Shown here: positions 53,616-62,720 of the stretch, piece by piece
Layout of the letters: every line of letters starts with the position of its first letter
Position numbering within the stretch: position 1 is the first letter of the stretch
Assembly: GCA_951640165.1 (NCBI GenBank)
Contig: OX621245.1
Span: 23,552,330 to 23,616,329, forward strand
Origin: Pseudoips prasinana
Taxonomy: Eukaryota; Arthropoda; Insecta; Lepidoptera; Nolidae
Direction: 5' to 3'
Length of the DNA stretch: 64,000 nt
The notes under the pieces: generated by a model
What the model was told of the DNA's origin: nothing
What the model saw: only the letters and a program-made list of their open reading frames with translations
Database searches by the model: none
Translations under genes and position numbers: made by a program

Positions 53616-53634
53616 ATTATTATTATTATTATTA
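53616..53634. repeat. (ATT)n target microsatellite
   Basis: Five to six ATT units directly against the truncated 5' end of R4/Dong copy B; one unit longer than in the duplicate at 59851-59866. Confidence 0.85.
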
Positions 53635-53639
53635 TAAGT

Positions 53640-54056
53640 TCGTAAAGTGTATTTTAGTTAAATGAACAGAAATAACTAACCATAACACGTATAATAAATA
53701 TTCTTAATATTTATTTATGTGTGTGTGATAGAAACATAGTAAAACTGCTCAATAAAACGCATCCAATAAATTGATATCATTGAATCAATAAAAGTACAGA
53801 AGTTTATTTAACGAGCTCAGTTCGTTTGGAAGTCAAACACTCCAAGTAAATAAAAATAGAATGTTTTTGTTGGAAAGGAAACTTATTTAGAAGTCCATTA
53901 TGAACTCAAAGACTAATTAAAATTTTATTTCTTGCCTTCTATTTTTATTCGAATATATAGTGTTTAATTATAAGTTTTGTATTCTTATTCTACATAACAT
54001 TTCAGTAGTATTCAGATTATATTTATGAATCTAAATGCTGCGAATAATATACAAAA
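53640..54056. other. No gene recognised
   Basis: AT-rich; repeated at 59872-60288 as part of the duplication. Confidence 0.5.
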
Positions 54057-54268
54057 CTAGCGGCCCGGTACGTGCTTCGCTACGTATAAGGCATAGTAAT
54101 AAAACAAATGTTTATTAAGTTCATTTATTCAAACAAAAAAATATTTAAAATTTCTATAAGATGTTGATTTTAAACTTTTTCAAGACTTTTTTTTAATTTT
54201 CTTTACGTACAAACCTTCCCTAGTTATAACATTACAACGAAAAGTGGCATTGATTTTATATATATAGA
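54057..54268 (-). mobile_element. Short Helitron
   Basis: The minus strand starts TCTATATATATAAAATCAAT and ends 'GTAGCGAAGCACGTACCGGG' + CCGCTAG, flanked by A and T. Duplicate at 60289-60500. Confidence 0.78.
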
Positions 54269-54336
54269 TAGAAGATAAAGTACGACATTTATGTATGAAG
54301 CAGTATTGGTCGTAAGTACCGTTGGTATTGTACTGA

Positions 54337-54595
54337 TAATACTACCGTGGGACGTTATTCACACACGGCCATCTGTTCCCTAACTAAGCAGAGCTTATAC
54401 AATGGGTAACCAGATAACTGATATACTACTTGAACTACTTTTCTTTCGTAAATACATTCTTATATAGATAATTAAACCCAGACTCAGGTCAAACAGACAT
54501 GATTATACACACGAATATCTGTCCTGGGTGGGAATCGAACCCACGACCTGCGGCGTGAAAGGCAAGTATCTCCTAACCACGCCAACCGGCCTGTC
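54337..54595 (-). repeat. tRNA-derived SINE, family 2
   Basis: Antisense: GGGAATCGAACCC B box, CCACGCCAACCGGCCTGTCA head, and 3' tail 'TGTTCCCTAACTAAGCAGAG'. Duplicate at 60569-60827. Confidence 0.83.
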
Positions 54596-55150
54596 ATATA
54601 TTGTGAATAGTTGGATAAACTTTGCTAAGTTTTAGAAAACCACATAACCGTAGATTTTTTATTCAAAATAGACTGGAGACGTTTTATATATTGCAACTTT
54701 TGTTTTTATAGCCATAATGCTCGTTAATGAATTATTGTTTTCTCTTCTTGTCTAGCTTATCTATGATTATTTTAGGTTTTAATTCCAATTCTATCTGTGA
54801 AAACTGGTAATTGGCGTTAATCAACTACTTATTGTTTTATCTGTAGCATAGCAATAAATTTCCATTAAAATAAAATTATATGCCACAATTACAGGAAAAT
54901 ATATTCAATTCAATAATTTATGAAATGATGAAATTTATTCAGTACTTGGGTATTTACATACACTTGTACTTGTCAATCTCACAATGTATTACATAAACAC
55001 AGTTTAAAAACAGTAATTAAAGCAACATATTTTTTGAATTAGTCCGTCCGTGCGGTCTGTTTCGTCACATATATTTTTAATATCCTTAAATAAATAATAA
55101 ATAGCAAGTTACTAAGCTATTATTGTTACATTTAGCAATAGTATATCAAA
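54596..55150. other. No gene recognised; short shared motif
   Basis: AT-rich. 55036-55064 (TTGAATTAGTCCGTCCGTGC + GGTCTGT) reappears in reverse complement at about 36519-36543, so a small dispersed repeat is likely. Confidence 0.5.
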
Positions 55151-55154
55151 TTAA

Positions 55155-55364
55155 AGAATTGAAAACAACGAACAGTTGGCTAGCGCAAAAGACTCTCAAC
55201 CAGTAGGTTTATTTAAGCGACTAATACCTGAGGGCACCCTTATGGGGCTCGGGCCAGATCAAGCGGCCGCTGAAGTAAAAAGATGGAATTCGAAATGGGG
55301 GTCAGATCACTTGCTCGGGATTACCGATCCCGTGTTAAGGGGGCAACACGATCCTCGCCACTGA
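55155..55364 (+). CDS. Unidentified open frame in a GC-rich block (copy 1)
   Basis: The frame is open from the stop at 55152-55154 to TGA at 55362-55364 with no ATG near its beginning (the first clear codons are 'QLASAKDSQPVGLFKRLIPE'), so it may be an exon or a transposon piece rather than a whole gene. It continues 'GTLMGLGPDQAAAEVKRWNS' and 'KWGSDHLLGITDPVLRGQHD'. I recognise no domain. GC content is well above the flanks. A hairpin-capable CCCGGAG...CTCCGGG lies downstream at about 55417-55447. The duplicated copy at 61387-61596 has one silent and one missense (last codon) change. Could be the end of an undescribed retroelement. Confidence 0.35.
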   Translation, partial: RIENNEQLASAKDSQPVGLFKRLIPEGTLMGLGPDQAAAEVKRWNSKWGSDHLLGITDPVLRGQHDPRH

Positions 55365-55814
55365 GGATCCTACCCTAGCTAGCCTTCGGATTTCTCTAGC
55401 TACCTAGGTGGACGACCCGGAGAAGAAAGCCACAAAGATACTCCGGGCTTGCTTTTTTCGTCTTCTTTTGCCTTTTTTGTGTGTTTTTACATTGTGATTG
55501 TCTGATATGTGGGCTAATGCACGCACAGAACCGATGACATCTAGTTAATCAAAATAATTGTGAGGTAATAAACAATAACATTCCATTTCACTCAAGCAAT
55601 TAAAATAACCTCTTGCAAGATGAACAAACGGTGGGTGCATCCACGCACATTTACAAAATTAACAAGTCACACAAAGTCGACTAAAGGCGACGACTGTGTG
55701 AGACAAAAAAAAATGAGTACCCCAGTAGCAGTATATGAGTTGAGTATCCCACAATAGCGTCTAATTAAAAATATATATTTACAGTACTACTTAAGGGCAG
55801 CAGTAGTCTATACA
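55365..55814. other. Downstream part of the GC-rich block, then AT-rich DNA
   Basis: Contains the CCCGGAG/CTCCGGG stem and two GC islands ('GGTGGGTGCATCCACGCACA' near 55630). No gene recognised. Confidence 0.4.
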
Positions 55815-55990
55815 TCATCAGAATCATCATCATATCAGCCGAAAGACGTCCACTGCTGGACAAAGGCCTCCCCCAAGGATCTCCACAATAGCCGGTCCTG
55901 CGCTGCCCGCATCCATGGTCGCTCACTATGGGCCTTATCAGGCGGCTCAAGGTCACGCAAAGAGCAATGGAAATGGCTATGCTTGGAGCT
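55815..55990 (-). pseudogene. RTE LINE C-terminus, internally deleted
   Basis: The minus strand encodes 'CSLRDLEPPDKAHSERPWMR', then 'AAQDRLLWRSLGEAFVQQWT' + SFG and stop, followed by the CATCATCAT tail (antisense). Compared with 32418-32762, the segment between 'SLRD' and 'WMR-AQDR' is deleted. Non-functional. Duplicate at 62047-62222. Confidence 0.75.
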
Positions 55991-57699
55991 TTCCTGCGAG
56001 ATTGAATCAGAAATCTTTATATAATTGTGGATAATATGTACCTTCTGGGTCAATTTAAAGCAATGAGTAATACTTTACAGGATTATGCACATATTGTTAA
56101 ATAAATTAAGCCTGTAACAATTGATATAACCTACCATGTTGTACGAGTATTCGAACATTTCATGTTTCACTATGACTGCCAAACTTTTTCACAACATTTG
56201 GCATTTATATGCACAGATAGTGACATTGCAGTCATCGCTTGCTATATTGAAAAAGTAATGAAAAACTCGCTCAACTTTACTCGGAACTCTGAGCGTTATT
56301 GAAAAACTATTATTATTTGAAGCGAGATACTTTTTATGGAACATAAACATAACATACTGATTCTTAGTGCTTGATATGACAGATACATTAGAACATTTAT
56401 GGCATATATGAAATATTTATGGCCAATGGTTATTGTCCTGTTGTCTTGAAAATATATTTAACAAATAATTGTTACAGGCAGCATAATATAAGCTGACACC
56501 TGGTCTAATCATCAATTGAAGCGGGCGCCATAGCAAGGACTTAGGAAGGATTAACCTATCGGGATTGTTTTCATTAATGAAGCCAAAGCTAAAACAGCCT
56601 ACGAGTGATATTGGAATTTTCTTAACAAAAAAACTAGTTTCATGTATAACAAAATTAACTTCAGTTACAACACAAAATATAAAAATGTTTTGAACTTTAG
56701 ATTATTTGTGTAAAATACCTACGTTTCTTTTATGAACTGGAGACTCATAACATATGAAAGGAGGTAAACAGACAGATGGACTGGAAGCAATATGGGTCCG
56801 TTATGCCCTTGGGTAAGGGTCATAAAAACTTACATACCTACTTAACAAATACCAAAAGAAATTCCACTCAATTACGACTACCAGAGTCTCGCAATCCAGA
56901 AACATTATTAAAATAACCGAAGGCGAATTTTTGTGAACATTTTTCGACTGGCAACCTAAACTCGATTCGTCAACATCAGTCATTTGTCAAAGTGAGTTAT
57001 TTCACGCCTAAAGTTACGAATCCTGTGATATCTAGGGTAGAGTTTTTATATTATGTAAGCTGTTGTTAAAGGCAAGATTCGTTTATACCTCACAATGAAA
57101 ATCTTAGCGAAGTAATAACTTTCAAGGTTTTTTTTAAAGATCTGAAACTTAACCTTAATAGTATCAGCAACTTATTTGTATGGCAATCTTTTTGTGTAGG
57201 TACAATAAATGATCTCAATTATTAGTACACAAAAAAGGTTTATATTTTTAGATACCACCAAATGAGGCGTATGGTATCTAATAATATGAAAGAAAAAGCA
57301 TTTAGTCTGCCAACATAGCATTTTACATTTTACTTGTTTAACTTTCCAAAGATTTCTGCCTAGCTATTTTTTTAGTACCTAGACATAGAATCTAATCTAT
57401 AGTTTTTATGATGTTACTCTATACGGCTAGAGTAGATAATCGTCATTATTTTTCAATTAACTTTTAACTAGGTATATTTGCTTGTAAATATAATTGCTTC
57501 GACACTAAGAGAGGTTCGAGAGCCCTCTTAAAAACGATGGGACTTATTACCATAGAAATTTAATTTTGAATTTATATCGAAATTACTGAGATGGATATCG
57601 AGTTAAATAGAATTGGTTAAATCGAACTCTTTGCTTTCCTGACGCAAATAAAGATTATTTTTATTTATACCATGATATAATAAATAGTTCCTGTGTGGT
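55991..57699. other. No gene recognised
   Basis: AT-rich throughout; holds the empty mariner target TA at 56487-56488. Nothing else identified. Confidence 0.45.
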
Positions 57700-57915
57700 T
57701 ACGGCATAGAATATCATCACCCCACCTCATCCCGTGGGGGGCGTAGAAATCGACCAAGGGAATACCTACCAGCAGCGTTTTCCTGTGAACTACATTCATC
57801 CCACCATCAAACTGCGATCGGAAACCCGCCAAGCGTGGCGATTATGGCATATCCCCCCATTCTTTCGGGGAGGCTTTTGTCTAGCAGTGAACGTACTTTA
57901 GCTAACATGATGATG
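57700..57915 (+). repeat. RTE-tailed SINE-like repeat
   Basis: Best-preserved copy: 'CATAGAATATCATCACCCCA', 'CATCAAACTGCGATCGGAAA', 'GGAGGCTTTTGTCTAGCAGT' then ATGATGATGATGATAATAAT. Confidence 0.78.
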
Positions 57916-58586
57916 ATGATAATAATAGTTGTTAGACAACTATTATATGACATGATGGTATAAATAAAAATAATGTTTATTTGCATCTGCAAATCAACGA
58001 GTGCCGGTTGTAAGAACAAGAGCATATTTTCATATTTCTGTCGTATGAATAATATATACTTCTGAACAACTAATTGGAATGATAAGTAGTAGATAGGCCT
58101 TCACCCTCACGGAAGAAATCAAATAAATATTACCTTAACTAATAAATACTAACAGAAATTTCTTTATTTCATTATAATTACTAATCCACTAAACAAAATG
58201 TTACTTAGTTCATAGGAGCAACTAAAAAGGCTTTTTATTTTATTTTTATTATAGTAATAGATAGAGTTAGATAAAAATTACCAAAAAACCTGTAAATCTA
58301 TATGAAGCTTTATCCTTTAGTGATATTTCGCTTCCAAAATATCAACAATTGAACCCATTTTTGCATCAAATTGAGTATAAATATGCCTCATATATTTTAT
58401 ATTCATAAGGCGTAATGCAAACACAGAACGGAATACGGATCAACCGTCACGTCAAAATGACACGTCAGCGTCACGTCCATTATGCGTGATATAGGTACCC
58501 CTTGTTATTGATATTTCAATACCTCCATTATTGAACCCTGAAAATAAAAGAAAATTTTCAATACCTACATTTCAAACATTAACATA
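57916..58586. other. No gene recognised
   Basis: AT-rich; nothing identified. Confidence 0.4.
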
Positions 58587-58645
58587 GCATCATCATCATA
58601 ACAGCTGTAAAAATTCAACTGCTGGACAAAAGCCTCCCCCAAGAT
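58587..58645 (-). repeat. RTE LINE 3' scrap
   Basis: 'CATCATCATCATAACAGCTG' and 'CAACTGCTGGACAAAAGCCT'. Confidence 0.6.
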
Positions 58646-59054
58646 GACGGACTGACCGTGACCCTAGTTGCTTAACCTCGCCAATCACTTACGGACCGGG
58701 GGGAGCATCTGGCTATGAGCACCTCATAAATTACCTATTATTCACAATTTGTCTTAATCAAGCATCACAAACGGTAATGTTTCTGTTCATTACAAACTGT
58801 AATGTTTCTGCAGGATAGTGCTAACTCCAGCAACTAATTTCAGGATGATGTATTTTCGTTCCAGCTGTGCTGTATTTTCGTTTAACTTCCGAACACTCCT
58901 TTGTACTCACCAATGAAAAACGAGGTCAAGTATTTTATTCAACTTAAAAATAATTTATTACCACCCTAACCGCATGACCGTCAACAAACAAACATTTTTC
59001 AGCTAAATTTTACGAACGAATTTGTTACCTGAAACCGCGATCGCAAATTGTAAT
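58646..59054. other. No gene recognised; duplication junction at its end
   Basis: A near-repeat ACAAACGGTAATGTTTCTG / ACAAACTGTAATGTTTCTG lies near 58767 and 58793. The junction with copy 2 is at 59054/59055 (TTGTAAT^TCCGAATACG). Confidence 0.55.
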
Positions 59055-59847
59055 TCCGAATACGACTAGCCCATGCATAAATTTTTTGTTTATAGAAATC
59101 TATGCGCTCTGTAACATGTGATATGTAATCGCGGGGACTGATATCAGTCCCCATAAACACCTTCTTTACAAAGCGCATGACTCGAGGACGGGTGTTACCC
59201 TCTTGAAAGGATCGAAGCTTGTCAATGAGCACCCTAGCCTCACGGATACGCCGTTCAATCCTGCACTGCCAGGTCGGTACAGCAGATCTCGGTCGTGTAG
59301 CTCCGTCTTAATCGGGAAACTTGACACGTGCTACACGACATGCGGTAATAGCCCCGCAATACAGGAGAGAATGCATATCCGTTAGGTCTTCACCAGTGGC
59401 AAAGTATTCCGCCATTATTGAATCTAGGGTGAACACTAATGTTTTATTTTTATTATGCATGGGCAAGCGCGGCAACCGTGGTTTGAGATGGTTTGCCGTG
59501 GACCGATATTCTCGAACCACAACCTCAAAGGTGCTTCTTATTTCATTGTACATACTACTTACGTCAGTAGTCATATCATCCCCATCGTCGCCCGCACTAG
59601 CGGCAGAATGCGGTGGAGCCATGGTGGATGTTTGGGCCACGGGCGGGACGGGAACAATACGGCTATTGAGGGCCTCCGAGCGCAGCTGATCAAGCACGGT
59701 ATCGTTCAACATATGATTACGCTGAATAACCCGTACCTGATCCGTAAGTCGCTGTGCCGATACGTTGATAGTTGGTTCAAGTTCCTGGAAAAAAGACAGC
59801 ATTCGAGCACGATATGCAGTAAGTTGAGTACCCCCCTCTGTAGCCTC
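59055..59847 (-). pseudogene. R4/Dong-like N-terminal fragment (copy C, duplicated)
   Basis: Same coding text as 52823-53614 with the same acquired stop after FPD. 'RFVKKVFMG' keeps the codon lost in copy 1, and copy A also has two residues there (KQ), so copy C is ancestral at this site. The frame runs across the duplication junction into unrelated residues after 'RIRNYN'. Confidence 0.82.
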
Positions 59848-59850
59848 AAA

Positions 59851-59866
59851 ATTATTATTATTATTA
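59851..59866. repeat. (ATT)n microsatellite (duplicate)
   Basis: One ATT unit shorter than at 53616-53634. Confidence 0.85.
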
Positions 59867-59871
59867 TAAGT

Positions 59872-60288
59872 TCGTAAAGTGTATTTTAGTTAAATGAACA
59901 GAAATAACTAACCATAACACGTATAATAAATATTCTTAATATTTATTTATGTGTGTGTGATAGAAACATAGTAAAACTGCTCAATAAAACGCATCCAATA
60001 AATTGATATCATTGAATCAATAAAAGTACAGAAGTTTATTTAACGAGCTCAGTTCGTTTGGAAGTCAAACACTCCAAGTAAATAAAAATAGAATGTTTTT
60101 GTTGGAATGGAAACTTATTTAGAAGTCCATTATGAACTCAAAGACTAATTAAAATTTTATTTCTTGCCTTCTATTTTTATTCGAATATATAGTGTTTAAT
60201 TATAAGTTTTGTATTCTTATTCTACATAACATTTCAGTAGTATTCAGATTATATTTATGAATCTAAATGCTGCGAATAATATACAAAA
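59872..60288. other. No gene recognised (duplicate of 53640-54056)
   Basis: AT-rich; one visible substitution relative to copy 1 (GGAATGG against GGAAAGG). Confidence 0.5.
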
Positions 60289-60500
60289 CTAGCGGCCCGG
60301 TACGTGCTTCGCTACGTATAAGGCATAGTAATAAAACAAATGTTTATTAAGTTCATTTATTCAAACAAAAAAATATTTAAAATTTCTATAAGATGTTGAT
60401 TTTAAACTTTTTCAAGACTTTTTTTTAATTTTCTTTACGTACAAACCTTCCCTAGTTATAACATTACAACGAAAAGTGGCATTGATTTTATATATATAGA
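60289..60500 (-). mobile_element. Short Helitron (duplicate)
   Basis: Offset copy of 54057-54268. Confidence 0.78.
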
Positions 60501-60568
60501 TAGAAGATAAAGTACGACATTTATGTATGAAGCAGTATTGGTCGTAAGTACCGTTGGTATTGTACTGA

Positions 60569-60827
60569 TAATACTACCGTGGGACGTTATTCACACACGG
60601 CCATCTGTTCCCTAACTAAGCAGAGCTTATACAATGGGTAACCAGATAACTGATATACTACTTGAACTACTTTTCTTTCGTAAATACATTCTTATATAGA
60701 TAATTAAACCCAGACTCAGGTCAAACAGACATGATTATACACACGAATATCTGTCCTGGGTGGGAATCGAACCCACGACCTGCGGCGTGAAAGGCAAGTA
60801 TCTCCTAACCACGCCAACCGGCCTGTC
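60569..60827 (-). repeat. tRNA-derived SINE, family 2 (duplicate)
   Basis: Offset copy of 54337-54595. Confidence 0.83.
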
Positions 60828-61386
60828 ATATATTGTGAATAGTTGGATAAACTTTGCTAAGTTTTAGAAAACCACATAACCGTAGATTTTTTATTCAAAA
60901 TAGACTGGAGACGTTTTATATATTGCAACTTTTGTTTTTATAGCCATAATGCTCGTTAATGAATTATTGTTTTCTCTTCTTGTCTAGCTTATCTATGATT
61001 ATTTTAGGTTTTAATTCCAATTCTATCTGTGAAAACTGGTAATTGGCGTTAATCAACTACTTATTGTTTTATCTGTAGCATAGCAATAAATTTCCATTAA
61101 AATAAAATTATATGCCACAATTACAGGAAAATATATTCAATTCAATAATTTATGAAATGATGAAATTTATTCAGTACTTGGGTATTTACATACACTTGTA
61201 CTTGTCAATCTCACAATGTATTACATAAACACAGTTTAAAAACAGTAATTAAAGCAACATATTTTTTGAATTAGTCCGTCCGTGCGGTCTGTTTCGTCAC
61301 ATATATTTTTAATATCCTTAAATAAATAATAAATAGCAAGTTACTAAGCTATTATTGTTACATTTAGCAATAGTATATCAAATTAA

Positions 61387-61596
61387 AGAATTGAAAACAA
61401 CGAACAGTTGGCTAGCGCAAAAGACTCTCAACCAGTAGGTTTATTTAAGCGACTAATACCTGAGGGCACCCTTATGGGGCTCGGGCCAGATCAGGCGGCC
61501 GCTGAAGTAAAAAGATGGAATTCGAAATGGGGGTCAGATCACTTGCTCGGGATTACCGATCCCGTGTTAAGGGGGCAACACGATCCTCGCCGCTGA
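61387..61596 (+). CDS. Unidentified open frame in a GC-rich block (copy 2)
   Basis: Offset copy of 55155-55364. It differs by a silent CAA/CAG change in 'GPDQAAAE' and CAC/CGC in the final codon (His to Arg). No ATG near the start and no recognised domain; see copy 1 for description. Identity with copy 1 only reflects the recent duplication and is not evidence of function. Confidence 0.35.
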   Translation, partial: RIENNEQLASAKDSQPVGLFKRLIPEGTLMGLGPDQAAAEVKRWNSKWGSDHLLGITDPVLRGQHDPRR

Positions 61597-62046
61597 GGAT
61601 CCTACCCTAGCTAGCCTTCGGATTTCTCTAGCTACCTAGGTGGACGACCCGGAGAAGAAAGCCACAAAGATACTCCGGGCTTGCTTTTTTCGTCTTCTTT
61701 TGCCTTTTTTGTGTGTTTTTACATTGTGATTGTCTGATATGTGGGCTAATGCACGCACAGAACCGATGACATCTAGTTAATCAAAATAATTGTGAGGTAA
61801 TAAACAATAACATTCCATTTCACTCAAGCAATTAAAATAACCTCTTGCAAGATGAACAAACGGTGGGTGCATCCACGCACATTTACAAAATTAACAAGTC
61901 ACACAAAGTCGACTAAAGGCGACGACTGTGTGAGACAAAAAAAAATGAGTACCCCAGTAGCAGTATATGAGTTGAGTATCCCACAATAGCGTCTAATTAA
62001 AAATATATATTTACAGTACTACTTAAGGGCAGCAGTAGTCTATACA

Positions 62047-62222
62047 TCATCAGAATCATCATCATATCAGCCGAAAGACGTCCACTGCTGGACAAAGGCC
62101 TCCCCCAAGGATCTCCACAATAGCCGGTCCTGCGCTGCCCGCATCCATGGTCGCTTACTATGGGCCTTATCAGGCGGCTCAAGGTCACGCAAAGAGCAAT
62201 GGAAATGGCTATGCTTGGAGCT
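62047..62222 (-). pseudogene. RTE LINE C-terminus, internally deleted (duplicate)
   Basis: Offset copy of 55815-55990; one substitution changes 'HSERPW' to 'HSKRPW'. Confidence 0.75.
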
Positions 62223-62720
62223 TTCCTGCGAGATTGAATCAGAAATCTTTATATAATTGTGGATAATATGTACCTTCTGGGTCAATTTAAAGCAATGAGT
62301 AATACTTTACAGGATTATGCACATATTGTTAAATAAATTAAGCCTGTAACAATTGATATAACCTACCATGTTGTACGAGTATTCGAACATTTCATGTTTC
62401 ACTATGACTGCCAAACTTTTTCACAACATTTGGCATTTATATGCACAGATAGTGACATTGCAGTCATCGCTTGCTATATTGAAAAAGTAATGAAAAACTC
62501 GCTCAACTTTACTCGGAACTCTGAGCGTTATTGAAAAACTATTATTATTTGAAGCGAGATACTTTTTATGGAACATAAACATAACATACTGATTCTTAGT
62601 GCTTGATATGACAGATACATTAGAACATTTATGGCATATATGAAATATTTATGGCCAATGATTATTGTCCTGTTGTCTTGAAAATATATTTAACAAATAA
62701 TTGTTACAGGCAGCATAATA

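Larger units (their letters stand above)
52823..59054. repeat. First copy of a 6,232-bp tandem duplication unit
   Basis: 52823-56489 is nearly identical to 59055-62721 at a constant offset of 6232 (6235 between two 3-bp indels). I count about six substitutions by eye. Because copy 2 starts exactly where 56490-59054 ends, the simplest unit is 52823-59054. Confidence 0.85.
59055..62720. repeat. Second copy of the tandem duplication, up to the mariner
   Basis: Starts inside the R4/Dong frame (TCCGAATACGACTAGCCC) and follows copy 1 to the TA at 62719-62720, where mariner is inserted. Copy 1 continues past that point (TAAGCTGACACCTGG). Confidence 0.87.

Noticed and set aside
55036..55070. Hammerhead ribozyme (CGAAAC seen on the minus strand)
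   Set aside because: No CUGAUGA core or matching stems nearby.
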